Below, piece by piece: positions 1 through 7,682 of a stretch of DNA of 64,000 bases. Source of the stretch: UBA12018 sp051656605 (GTDB lineage Bacteria > Bacteroidota > Bacteroidia > Bacteroidales > CAMTPD01); assembly GCA_051656605.1 (NCBI GenBank), contig JBOGCF010000049.1, forward strand, positions 1 through 64,000, in the 5' to 3' direction. The notes beneath the pieces are model-generated. The model saw nothing but the letters and a program-made list of their open reading frames with translations, was not told the origin of the DNA and searched no databases. Position numbers and translations under genes: made by a program. Every line of letters starts with the position of its first letter. Position 1 is the first letter of the stretch.

Positions 1-76
1 ATTTCGAACAGAGAAGTTAAGCCCAATAGCGTCGATGGTACTGCGTATAGTGGGAGAGTAGATAGCCGCCGTTTTA
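1..76 (+). rRNA. rrf: 5S ribosomal RNA, 3' part (5' end outside window)
   Basis: The first bases read like the second half of a bacterial 5S rRNA: the CGAACAGAGAAGTTAAGC loop segment, then CGATGGTACTGC, then TGGGAGAGTAG and a closing GCCGCC strand that would pair with the missing 5' end. The gene is cut by the window edge, so an rRNA operon lies to the left, transcribed rightwards. The 3' end is placed where the terminal helix would close and is uncertain by a few bases. Confidence 0.9.
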
Positions 77-98
77 GCTCGCAGAGAGCAACAAGTAG

Positions 99-133
99 AG
101 CGAGTCAGTCGAAAGATTGACTCGCTTTTTTTG
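99..133 (+). terminator. Intrinsic terminator of the rRNA operon
   Basis: A perfect hairpin (AGCGAGTCA paired with TGACTCGCT, extended to a GAAA tetraloop) is followed directly by a run of seven or more T. It sits about 25 bp beyond the 5S end and should terminate the rRNA operon. Confidence 0.9.
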
Positions 134-205
134 TATCTATACGCTACTTTTATTATTCTTACGTTCATTCTTTGAATCGTATTTTATTTCCTTACAGATT
201 ATCAT

Positions 206-213
206 TATCTTTG
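206..213 (+). promoter_or_regulatory. Candidate -7 element for recR
   Basis: TATCTTTG matches the Bacteroidetes -7 consensus TAnnTTTG and lies 33 bp before the recR start. The nearest TTTG upstream (171-174) is about 31 bp away, longer than the usual 19-21 bp, so the -33 part is not convincing. Confidence 0.45.
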
Positions 214-246
214 AAATAATATAACGATGATTATTAATATAGATTT

Positions 247-867
247 ATGCAGAAATATCCTTCTATTCTGTTAGAGAATGCTGTAAATGAATTTGCAAAC
301 TTACCAGGTGTAGGAAAGAAAACAGCACTTCGTTTGGCTTTGTATTTACTTCGTCGTGATTCAGAATTTACAGAATCTTTTACAAAGGCTTTGACTGAGT
401 TTCGTAACGACATTAAGTATTGTAAAGTGTGCCATAATATCTGTGATGATGAGGTTTGTCCTTTATGTTTAGATCCTTTGCGCGATTCGACGTTACTATG
501 CGTTGTTGAGAATGTAAAAGAAGTAATGGCGATAGAGAATACAGGACAATTTAGGGGCTTGTACCATGTGCTAGGAGGTATTATATCTCCAATGGAAGGC
601 GTTGGACCTGCAGAGCTTGAGATTGAAAGTTTAGTTGAACGTGTTAAATCTGGTCATGTAAAAGAAATTATTTTAGCTTTGAGTACAACAATGGAAGGCG
701 ATACCACAAATTTTTATATATTTAGGCGATTAGCTGGTTTAGATGTAAAAATAACCGTTATTGCGCGAGGAGTCTCTATTGGAGATGAAATTGAGTATGC
801 GGACGAGATAACTTTAGGCCGCTCAATATTAAATCGCACCTCTTTCAATGATTCGATGAAAGTCTAG
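247..867 (+). CDS. recR: Recombination mediator RecR
   Basis: RecR works with RecO and RecF to load RecA on gapped DNA in the cytoplasm. The 206-residue product has the family's order: a helix-hairpin-helix with LPGVGKKTA at 19-27, a four-cysteine zinc site (C59, C62, C71, C74), then a Toprim domain from about residue 83 with acidic E88 and a conserved GGIISP loop near 110. Length is close to that of E. coli RecR (about 200). The ATG at 247 puts the start just before the conserved N-terminal helix. It is first in a run with the glycosyltransferase and acetyltransferase genes. Confidence 0.96.
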   Translation: MQKYPSILLENAVNEFANLPGVGKKTALRLALYLLRRDSEFTESFTKALTEFRNDIKYCKVCHNICDDEVCPLCLDPLRDSTLLCVVENVKEVMAIENTGQFRGLYHVLGGIISPMEGVGPAELEIESLVERVKSGHVKEIILALSTTMEGDTTNFYIFRRLAGLDVKITVIARGVSIGDEIEYADEITLGRSILNRTSFNDSMKV

Positions 868-914
868 AAATTTATACCAGCATAACTAGCATATAATCTT
901 TTACGAAAAATGTC

Positions 915-2102
915 ATGAATGAAATCAAATTATCAGTAGTTATTGTAAACTACAATCAGAAATATTATCTCGAACAGGCTCTAGTATCTTTACGTGCTGC
1001 AACAGTTGGTTTTGATATTGAAATTATTGTTGTAGATAACAATGCTGTTGATGGAGCAGGAGCTTATTTATCTGCTCGTTTTCACGAAGTGACATTCATT
1101 TCAAATGTAGGTAATGGTGGTATTGCCCAAGGTAATAATATAGCATTCCGTTATGTACATGGAGAATATGTTTTGTTTATGCATCCAGACATTCTTTTAG
1201 GAGAAGATGTGTTGCGAACGATGTGTTTCTTTCTTGATGAGCATCCCAAAGTTGCAGGAGTAGGAGCTCGTGTTATTGATGCTTCTGGTAAGTATTATAA
1301 AGAATCTTGTCGAATATTTCCAACACCTTCAGATTATCTACTTAAGGTGTTAGGTTTATCTTTTTTCATGTCTAGAAATAATCAACATCGGTTTGCAAAG
1401 CTATCATTAAATGCTTCACGATTTAAACCATATAAAATAGAATCATTATGGGGAGCTTTTATGATGATGCGATCACGTGTTTTCAGAGAACTTGGAGGTA
1501 TGGATGAAAACTTCTTTCTGTATGGTGAAGACTTGGATTTTTCTAAGCGACTTATAGATGCAGGTTACGAAACATACTGTATTCCGGAGACAGTTCTTCA
1601 TTATCAAAGCAAATTTACTCGTGATGAGAATCGTTTCTTCGTTAATGCATATTATCGTTCCATGCTACTCTATTTCAGTAAGTACTATAAAACATTGCCC
1701 GATTTGTATTCAAACTGTTTGAAAGCAGCTGTGATGTGTAGATGGGCTCTTTCACCATTATTTAAACGAAAAAATGATGGCGTAAAAGAGCTTGAAAATA
1801 AGAAAAGACGGGTTTTACTTGTTTGTAATGAAATCCTCAGCGAAGAAATTAAGACCCAATTTAATCGTCGTTTTGGAAAGTCTGCTATCGAGCGATGGGC
1901 TATTGAGCGAAAAAGTCTAGAAGATTTACTCAATCGACTCCAGCAGCGTCACAGTTTTACAGATATTGTCTATTGTTTCGATGATATGCGTTTCGAGCAG
2001 ATTATACATAAAATTGAACAATTTTACCCTAAAACGATTATTAATCATATATACTGTAAAGAAACAGGGGTACTCGTTTCACCAGGAATGGCTAGAATGT
2101 AA
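915..2102 (+). CDS. Family 2 glycosyltransferase (rhamnosyltransferase-like) with extra C-terminal domain
   Basis: The first ~290 residues form a GT-A fold inverting glycosyltransferase: SVVIVNYNQ at the N-terminus (nucleotide binding), VVDNNAVDG, a MHPDI metal-binding region, and YGEDLDFSKR near residue 203, the ED motif of WbbL/rhamnosyltransferase-like enzymes. It probably adds a sugar to a surface polysaccharide or lipid-linked glycan from a nucleotide-sugar donor. About 100 further residues are charged, lack membrane segments and were not recognised. The gene follows recR by 47 bp and precedes the acetyltransferase by 12 bp, so co-transcription is likely. Donor and acceptor cannot be told from the sequence. 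Confidence 0.85.
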   Translation: MNEIKLSVVIVNYNQKYYLEQALVSLRAATVGFDIEIIVVDNNAVDGAGAYLSARFHEVTFISNVGNGGIAQGNNIAFRYVHGEYVLFMHPDILLGEDVLRTMCFFLDEHPKVAGVGARVIDASGKYYKESCRIFPTPSDYLLKVLGLSFFMSRNNQHRFAKLSLNASRFKPYKIESLWGAFMMMRSRVFRELGGMDENFFLYGEDLDFSKRLIDAGYETYCIPETVLHYQSKFTRDENRFFVNAYYRSMLLYFSKYYKTLPDLYSNCLKAAVMCRWALSPLFKRKNDGVKELENKKRRVLLVCNEILSEEIKTQFNRRFGKSAIERWAIERKSLEDLLNRLQQRHSFTDIVYCFDDMRFEQIIHKIEQFYPKTIINHIYCKETGVLVSPGMARM

Positions 2103-2114
2103 AATAGAACGACC

Positions 2115-2642
2115 ATGAAATTATTAGAAAACGACAGAATTAAGCTTCGGGCTCTCGAACCAAGTGATTTATCAATTTTGTATAAATGGGAAAATGATAC
2201 AGAGCAATGGGAGGTTGGCAATGCACTATCTCCATATTCGAAATATACACTCAATAATTACATTGAAGAAAGTGGATATGATATTTATCAAAGCAAGCAG
2301 CAACGTCTAATTATTGAAGATAAAGCAAAATCTCAAGCTGTAGGAGCTATTGACATGTATGCCTTTGATCCGCACAATTCACATGCTGCTGTAGGGATAA
2401 TAATAGATCCTTTGGCACGAGAAAAGAAATATGCAACAGAAGCACTTGAACTATTATCTTCATATGCTCTTGGTTTTTTGCATTTGAATCAATTGTACGC
2501 ATATGTGCCAATCAGCAATGAAAAAAGTGTAGCATTGTTTGAGAAAAATAACTTTATTATCACAGGAAAGTTGCTTCAATGGATACATACTCGTAATGGA
2601 AAAGAAGATGTTTATCTAATGCAGAAACTTAGCTCATATTAA
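2115..2642 (+). CDS. GNAT-family N-acetyltransferase (RimJ/SpeG-like)
   Basis: A 175-residue acetyl-CoA-dependent acyltransferase. It opens with a RimJ/RimL/SpeG-like segment (IKLRALEPSDLSILYKWEND) and has the acetyl-CoA loop region around residues 91-119 (AAVGIIIDPLAREKKYATEA), then YAYVPISNEKSVALFEKNNF near the C-terminus, typical of the fold. Substrates of this subgroup are protein N-termini or polyamines; the sequence does not decide. It is last in the recR run and ends in a very long terminator hairpin. Confidence 0.85.
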   Translation: MKLLENDRIKLRALEPSDLSILYKWENDTEQWEVGNALSPYSKYTLNNYIEESGYDIYQSKQQRLIIEDKAKSQAVGAIDMYAFDPHNSHAAVGIIIDPLAREKKYATEALELLSSYALGFLHLNQLYAYVPISNEKSVALFEKNNFIITGKLLQWIHTRNGKEDVYLMQKLSSY

Positions 2643-2647
2643 TAAAA

Positions 2648-2713
2648 TCCCCCTAATAATATTGGCCTGGTTAATCAATATATCGATTAATCAGGCCAAT
2701 ATTATTAGGGGGA
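2648..2713. terminator. 29-bp-stem bidirectional terminator between convergent genes
   Basis: Arms 2648-2676 and 2685-2713 pair at 28 of 29 positions around an 8-base loop. The hairpin fills almost the whole gap between the acetyltransferase stop (2642) and the stop of the convergent YqgE gene (2718). It probably terminates both. The stem is much longer than other terminators in this window. Confidence 0.8.
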
Positions 2714-2717
2714 ATGT

Positions 2718-3314
2718 TTAGTTCATAAAAGGCTTTTTAGGATAATTTACCCAATGTTTAAATCGTTCACCTAGATTTATCACTGCATCTTTCCAGAACC
2801 CTTCGCCATCAGCTTTGAGTATAGGCAGACTATGAGGTTCAGACACAATCCAAGCGTGTTCATTCAACTCTGTAGCAAGTTGACCACTATTCCAGCCTGA
2901 ATATCCCATAATAAATTTAATATGTCCGTTTATTTTACCACCTTCTTCTATATATTTCTTCATGGCATTGAAGTCTCCGTCAAAATACAACCCATTACCA
3001 ATAGCATAGCAACCAGGTATAACTTCCTCTCCTAGATCATGAATAAAAAATAGCTTACTTTGGTCTACAGGACCACCCAGGTAGAGACGAATGTTTTCAT
3101 CCTTCGGAATAAATGGGAGAAAATCATTTAGAACAATCTTTGTTCGTTTATTCAAAACAAAGCCTAAAGAACCGTGTACATCATGTTCGACCAGTAAAAC
3201 GACAGCTCTCTCAAAATAATGATCTTGGAGAAGCGGTTCGGAAATGAGAAGAGATCCACTGTGAGGATGAATCTCATTCTCAATTGTCTTAAAAAGATTA
3301 TCCAAAATAGTCAT
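2718..3314 (-). CDS. YqgE/AlgH family protein (UPF0301)
   Basis: A 198-residue soluble protein of the YqgE/AlgH family. The family signature is clear: GSLLISEPLL near the N-terminus, SLGFVLNKRT, LYLGGPVD, then the FIMGYSGWNSGQL segment. Members are widespread and of known fold, but the biochemical role is unsettled; the 'transcriptional regulator' label comes from Pseudomonas AlgH. It lies 82 bp downstream of the aminotransferase on the same strand and is probably co-transcribed. Confidence 0.88.
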   Translation of the reverse strand: MTILDNLFKTIENEIHPHSGSLLISEPLLQDHYFERAVVLLVEHDVHGSLGFVLNKRTKIVLNDFLPFIPKDENIRLYLGGPVDQSKLFFIHDLGEEVIPGCYAIGNGLYFDGDFNAMKKYIEEGGKINGHIKFIMGYSGWNSGQLATELNEHAWIVSEPHSLPILKADGEGFWKDAVINLGERFKHWVNYPKKPFMN

Positions 3315-3396
3315 GTCAAGCAGTGGTTTTTTATTTTACTGCGACAATATAAAGGAATCGAATGTTTTATGCAAAATTCAATTGTTAAAGTTGAAT

Positions 3397-4710
3397 TTAT
3401 TTAGCCTGATTTTGAGCAAATAAAGCAAGCCTTTCGTCCAGAACGATATATTGATAATCTTTAATAAACGAAGTGCAGGCACGTAAACCTTCTTGATTAC
3501 TACCCGTTGTAGACAATGAAATTGCACTAATCCCGTAATATATTAGCTCTTTCATTAGTTCTCCACCTGTCATTCCCGGATAGCTAATCGTAAAATAAAA
3601 ACCATCAGCAATTGGCTCATCCATGTCTTTATCATAAACTATTTCAAAACCATGTTTGGTAAATATTTCCTTCATTTTATGAGCTCTTTTACCGTATTCT
3701 TTTACTTCTTCAACAAAATTAAATTCACCATCAGATGCCGCTTTGAACATCGCAGCTAGCGCATGTTGTGCAGAGTGACTTGTTCCCGAAGATATGGCGT
3801 ACAAAGCTCTATGTATATATATGGTTCCGAAAGTACCACCGCCATATCGTTTTGTGAGATTTGAGTAGGCACGATGATAGAGCTTGTCCGAGATCGCAGC
3901 TACACCAATACGTTGTCCTGCATAACTGAAAGCCTTTGATCCCGATATATGTAAGATGTAATGGTCGGTGTATTTCGCAACCGATGGTTGATAAGGAGCT
4001 TGAAAAGGAATACCTAGCTCTTTTCTGAAATCCATTGCAAAATAAGCAAGATCTTCAATCACTATTGCATCATATTGTGTAGCAAGAGTTCCGATTGTCT
4101 TAAGTTCTTCATCAGTAAGACAAAACCATGCAGGATTATTCGGGTTTGAATAAATAATAGCAGAAATATTACCTTGTGCAAGATATGATTCCAACTTGTC
4201 TTTTAGTTTTTCTCCTCTGAAGTTATACACATCAAATGATTCGTATTTATATCCCAAAACTACCAATTGTTGTTTTTGTACAGGGAATCCTGGATCGATA
4301 AATAAAATAGTATCTTTCTTTTCATCACATTGGCCACAAACAAGGAAAGAAGTAAAAGTACCTTGCATAGATCCCACAACCGGTACACATCCTTCCGGTG
4401 AAATATCCACATCAATAAAAGCTTTTACAAAGCGCGAAGCTTCTTGTTTCAAAGCAGGTATACCATCAATGTTTGGATAAATCGATGCAACACCACTTTC
4501 AAGAGCAGCAATTTCAGCATCAACGCCTACTTGAGCTGCTTTGAGGCCGGGTACACCCATTTCCATGTGGATGAACTCTACATTGGTTTGTTTCTCGATT
4601 TGATTTGATATTGCAACAATTTCTCTGATTGTAGCTTTTCCGAAGTCTGGAAGATGGAATTTCTCAATAATGTTATCAGCTATTTGAGTATCAATAGGTT
4701 TGTTTTTCAT
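3397..4710 (-). CDS. Class I/II PLP-dependent aminotransferase
   Basis: A 437-residue fold-type I PLP enzyme. The Schiff-base lysine is K259 in SGSKAFSYAGQRIG, preceded by the cofactor-binding NPNNPAW motif and VIEDLAYFAMDF, where the aspartate contacts the pyridine nitrogen. The closing arginine region is GLRACTSF. It transfers an amino group between an amino acid and a 2-oxo acid. The substrate is unknown; it does not match the classic AspC or HisC patterns closely. A TACATTTG element lies just upstream on the minus strand. Confidence 0.85.
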   Translation of the reverse strand: MKNKPIDTQIADNIIEKFHLPDFGKATIREIVAISNQIEKQTNVEFIHMEMGVPGLKAAQVGVDAEIAALESGVASIYPNIDGIPALKQEASRFVKAFIDVDISPEGCVPVVGSMQGTFTSFLVCGQCDEKKDTILFIDPGFPVQKQQLVVLGYKYESFDVYNFRGEKLKDKLESYLAQGNISAIIYSNPNNPAWFCLTDEELKTIGTLATQYDAIVIEDLAYFAMDFRKELGIPFQAPYQPSVAKYTDHYILHISGSKAFSYAGQRIGVAAISDKLYHRAYSNLTKRYGGGTFGTIYIHRALYAISSGTSHSAQHALAAMFKAASDGEFNFVEEVKEYGKRAHKMKEIFTKHGFEIVYDKDMDEPIADGFYFTISYPGMTGGELMKELIYYGISAISLSTTGSNQEGLRACTSFIKDYQYIVLDERLALFAQNQAK

Positions 4711-4735
4711 TGGACATTATATATTATGATTTTTG

Positions 4736-4743
4736 CAAATGTA
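4736..4743 (-). promoter_or_regulatory. Candidate -7 element for the aminotransferase-YqgE unit
   Basis: On the minus strand this reads TACATTTG, a full match to TAnnTTTG, 25 bp before the aminotransferase ATG. No good -33 TTTG was found at the usual spacing. Confidence 0.5.
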
Positions 4744-4779
4744 TGAAATAATTCAACAAAAAATAATTCTATGAAGGTA

Positions 4780-4809
4780 TTGCAGGATTAAAAATAATAA
4801 CTACCTTTG
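4780..4809 (+). promoter_or_regulatory. Promoter of the tRNA-Asp/tRNA-Gly unit
   Basis: TTG at 4780-4782 and TACCTTTG at 4802-4809 are separated by 19 bp, matching the Bacteroidetes promoter. The tRNA begins 36 bp downstream. Confidence 0.7.
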
Positions 4810-4845
4810 CAACGCAATCGGGAATAACGGTTGTGACTAACAAAC

Positions 4846-4919
4846 GGTGTGGTAGTTCAGCTGGTTAGAATACCTGCCTGTCACGCAGGGGGTCGCGGGT
4901 TCGAGTCCCGTCCATACCG
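4846..4919 (+). tRNA. tRNA-Asp (GTC)
   Basis: A cloverleaf with acceptor GGTGTGG/CCATACC (one G-T pair), anticodon stem CCTGC/GCAGG, loop CTGTCAC giving anticodon GTC, and a T-arm with GGTTCGAGTCC. The discriminator is G. CCA is not encoded. It is the first tRNA in a two-gene unit. Confidence 0.97.
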
Positions 4920-4950
4920 CAGCTGTTGAGCTTATGCTCGGCAGCAAATT

Positions 4951-5023
4951 GCGAAAGTAGCTCAGTTGGTAGAGCATAACCTTGCCAAGGTTAGGGTCGC
5001 GGGTTCGAGTCCCGTCTTTCGCT
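4951..5023 (+). tRNA. tRNA-Gly (GCC)
   Basis: Acceptor GCGAAAG/CTTTCGC, D-arm GCTCAGTTGGTAGAGC, anticodon loop TTGCCAA giving GCC, T-arm GGTTCGAGTCC and discriminator T as usual for glycine. CCA is not encoded. It lies 31 bp after tRNA-Asp and before a shared terminator. Confidence 0.97.
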
Positions 5024-5026
5024 CTT

Positions 5027-5060
5027 AGCGTTCAACTCAATGAGTTGGACGCTTTTTTTA
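5027..5060 (+). terminator. Terminator of the tRNA unit
   Basis: AGCGTTCAACTC pairs with GAGTTGGACGCT (one G-T pair) around a short AAT loop and is followed by seven T. Confidence 0.9.
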
Positions 5061-5100
5061 TATCTATACCTCATTTCATGTTAAGCAACATTTGATATAA

Positions 5101-5132
5101 TTGCGTAAAAGAAAGAACTAATACTACATTTG
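5101..5132 (+). promoter_or_regulatory. Promoter of the metallophosphoesterase gene
   Basis: TTG at 5101-5103, a 21-bp spacer and TACATTTG at 5125-5132 fit the Bacteroidetes consensus. The start codon is 40 bp further on. Confidence 0.65.
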
Positions 5133-5171
5133 CCTTATCAATAATGAAAGACTCAACTAAACAAACTAACC

Positions 5172-6167
5172 ATGAACAAGAAGATTACATGTGCAGTAGC
5201 CTCACTTTTCGTAGCAATGACTTCAATTGCTCAAAACCCAAGCCTAAAGTTTAATGATAATGGTAAATTTAAAATCGTTCAATTTACCGATGTTCATTAC
5301 AAGTACAATAATCCCAAATCAGACATCTCTCTCGAGCGAATAAAAGAAGTTATTGAGGTTGAAAAGCCAGACTTGGTTGTGTTTACCGGTGATGTAATCT
5401 ATGCAAAACCTGCCGATAAAGGATTTCAAACAGTGATGCAGCCATTGGTAAAAGCTAAAATCCCATTTGTTGTCACCTTTGGAAACCATGACGACGAGCA
5501 AGGTATGTCACGCAAAGAGCTAATGGATGTTTTGTATAAAATACCCTATAATCTAACCGATACAGTTGCCGGGCTTTCTGGAGAATCCAATGTAATTTTA
5601 AAGGTAGCTTCTTCTAAAGACAATAAAAATGCAGCCATATTATATTGTATCGATTCAAATTCGTATTCATCCGTTGATGGAATAGGAGGTTATGATTTTA
5701 TCAAGTCTGATCAGATCGAATGGTACAGACAAAACAGCAAAGAATTTACAAAACAAAACGGCGGAACCCCTGTACCCTCATTGGCATTCTTCCATATCCC
5801 ATTACCCGAATTCAGAAGTGCAACAACAACAGAGGGTTGTTCAATGATTGGAACTCGCATGGAGAAATCTTGTCCTCCCGAACTAAACTCAGGCTTCTTT
5901 ACTTCAATCAAACAAATGAAAGATGTGATGGGCGTATTCGTTGGGCATGATCACGATAACGACTATGCAGTCAGTTATCACGGAGTCATGTTAGCTTATG
6001 GTCGATATAGTGGTGGTGACACTGTATATAACAATCTTACAAACGGCGCACGTGTAATTGAACTAACTGAAGGTGATAGTGGTTTCAATACATGGATACG
6101 TCTTGCAGGGGATCAGGTTACAAACAAGGCTAAGTTTCCACAAGACTTTGTTCGTTCAAACAAATAA
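5172..6167 (+). CDS. Secreted calcineurin-like metallophosphoesterase
   Basis: A 331-residue phosphoesterase with a two-metal site. Motifs run in the canonical order: FTDVHY (D-x-H) near residue 40, TGDVIY near 76, GNHDDEQ near 108, FFHIP near 200 and GHDHDND near 257. A signal peptide (about 20 residues ending SIAQ) sends it to the periplasm or beyond. Relatives include purple-acid-phosphatase-like and CpdA-like enzymes; the substrate is unknown. It stands alone between its promoter and a terminator. Confidence 0.9.
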   Translation: MNKKITCAVASLFVAMTSIAQNPSLKFNDNGKFKIVQFTDVHYKYNNPKSDISLERIKEVIEVEKPDLVVFTGDVIYAKPADKGFQTVMQPLVKAKIPFVVTFGNHDDEQGMSRKELMDVLYKIPYNLTDTVAGLSGESNVILKVASSKDNKNAAILYCIDSNSYSSVDGIGGYDFIKSDQIEWYRQNSKEFTKQNGGTPVPSLAFFHIPLPEFRSATTTEGCSMIGTRMEKSCPPELNSGFFTSIKQMKDVMGVFVGHDHDNDYAVSYHGVMLAYGRYSGGDTVYNNLTNGARVIELTEGDSGFNTWIRLAGDQVTNKAKFPQDFVRSNK

Positions 6168-6203
6168 AGACTAGAAAGTTCAGATTAATATAGTATAGTC
6201 AGA

Positions 6204-6255
6204 AGAGAGCGATTTGAGTTTGTCATCTCAAATAAGCTCTCTTTTCTATTTTTTG
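6204..6255 (+). terminator. Terminator of the metallophosphoesterase gene
   Basis: AGAGAGC and TTTGAG on the left pair with CTCAAA and GCTCTCT on the right, followed by a T-rich stretch. Confidence 0.75.
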
Positions 6256-6270
6256 TAGCATTAAAAAGAA

Positions 6271-6305
6271 AGGGGGATTCAATTGCAAAATTGAATCCCC
6301 CCTTT
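6271..6305 (-). terminator. Terminator of the TlpA-like gene (minus strand)
   Basis: AAGGGGGATTCAATT pairs with AATTGAATCCCCCCTT. Read on the minus strand it ends in TTTCTTTTT, just past the stop of the convergent thioredoxin-like gene. Confidence 0.75.
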
Positions 6306-6324
6306 GATATAGACAAGTCTATCT

Positions 6325-7479
6325 TTATTTTTTAGCGTAAACTTCAGCTAGTTTAGCCTCAAGTTCGTCACCACGAAGGTTTTTCGCAATGATGATACCT
6401 TGTGGATCTACAAGAATTGTTTGAGGGATACTGTTTACTGCATAGATAGCAGCTCCTTCACACTTCCAACCTTTAAGGTCGCTAAGTTGTGGCCAAGGCA
6501 TTTTCATTTCTTTCACTGCACCAACCCAAGCTTCTTTCTTGTTATCAAGAGAAATACCAACGATTTCGAAACCTTGCTTGTGGAATTCTTTATATGCTTT
6601 CACTACATTCGGCATTTCTGCACGACAAGGACCACACCATGAAGCCCAGAAGTCGATCAATACATAGTTTCCTTTTCCTACATAGTCGCTAAGCTTTTGC
6701 ATTTTGCCATCGATGTTTTCCATTTCAAAATCGATGAATGGTTGACCTACTGCAACTTTCTTCAACGTTTCAAAGCGGTTTACGATTTTGTCAACACCCG
6801 GAGCCGATTTGAAAGCAGAGTCTGCTTTTTCAATCCAAGTACCTTGGATCTCTTCGTCGATATATCTTCTGAAGTTTGACAAAGCCATACCACCAGTTAC
6901 GTTGTTAAGGTTCTTTTCGATAAAAGCAACAAGAGACGAATCTCTTTTAGCGCCAATAGCTTTAGCCTTGTTGCCAAACTCTTCATCCTTCTCAGGAGTG
7001 ATTGCGCTATCTTTACGCAATTGCATAGCTTCGCTATAAAGAGCAAACTGTTCGTCGTTGATCGATTTTGTTACTTTACGAAACTCAGTATATGCATCAT
7101 TCAATACAGTACCGTTGATCGTAGAAAGAGAATCCATAACCGCAGTCATCGATCCGTTTTCAAGAATGATAGGAAGATTAAACGCTTTCGATTCGCCGGT
7201 AGTATTTCTGCCTTTGTTTTCAGGAAGGTTTAAGTCAGAAGCGTTAAACGAAATATATCCGTACACCGGAGTCGCTTGTTCGCCTTTGAAAACAAACTTG
7301 CCATTCTCAACCACAACGCTATCGATACGTTGCAAAGCACCGTCTTTGTATTCCGAAAGGTATACATACTTGCCATTTAGGTCAGTGCTGTTTACGGTAC
7401 CATCAATTTCGTATCCTGCTTTTTGTGAGCAAGCAGCTAGCACGGCAGATGCAGCCACGAATGAAATAATACGTTTCAT
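6325..7479 (-). CDS. TlpA-like thioredoxin lipoprotein with DUF4369 domain
   Basis: A 384-residue envelope protein. The start is placed at the ATG at 7479: it gives a lipoprotein signal (MKRIISFVAASAVLAAC, lipidated C17), whereas an upstream extension to 7584 would lose it. Residues ~20-125 look like DUF4369, the middle is helical, and ~245-384 is a thioredoxin fold with W281-C-G-P-C285 and the cis-proline region SIPQT. It should reduce or exchange disulfides in periplasmic or surface proteins. A paralogue of the same layout lies at 59277-60365. The gene has its own promoter-like element and terminator. Confidence 0.9.
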   Translation of the reverse strand: MKRIISFVAASAVLAACSQKAGYEIDGTVNSTDLNGKYVYLSEYKDGALQRIDSVVVENGKFVFKGEQATPVYGYISFNASDLNLPENKGRNTTGESKAFNLPIILENGSMTAVMDSLSTINGTVLNDAYTEFRKVTKSINDEQFALYSEAMQLRKDSAITPEKDEEFGNKAKAIGAKRDSSLVAFIEKNLNNVTGGMALSNFRRYIDEEIQGTWIEKADSAFKSAPGVDKIVNRFETLKKVAVGQPFIDFEMENIDGKMQKLSDYVGKGNYVLIDFWASWCGPCRAEMPNVVKAYKEFHKQGFEIVGISLDNKKEAWVGAVKEMKMPWPQLSDLKGWKCEGAAIYAVNSIPQTILVDPQGIIIAKNLRGDELEAKLAEVYAKK

Positions 7480-7526
7480 AAAATCAATTTTAAAATTATT
7501 TGTGTTATTGTTTTTCTTTGGAGGTG

Positions 7527-7534
7527 CAAACGTA
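7527..7534 (-). promoter_or_regulatory. Candidate -7 element for the TlpA-like gene
   Basis: On the minus strand this reads TACGTTTG, matching TAnnTTTG, 48 bp before the chosen start. It lies inside the longer open frame, which also favours the downstream start. Confidence 0.5.
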
Positions 7535-7682
7535 CAACAAACTTTGCAAAATGTAAAAGAATACCTAGGTATAGTTATAAACATTTATAATTTGAGGGGG
7601 TGGTACTTTCAAAAAAAAATGCGAAATTTGCGCCCGAATTACGATGAACAGTTCATTTATACTCTATAAATACTTTTAAGAA

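Noticed and set aside
7480..7584. Longer N-terminus for the TlpA-like protein
   Set aside because: It would bury the clear lipoprotein signal, and the promoter-like TACGTTTG lies inside the extension.
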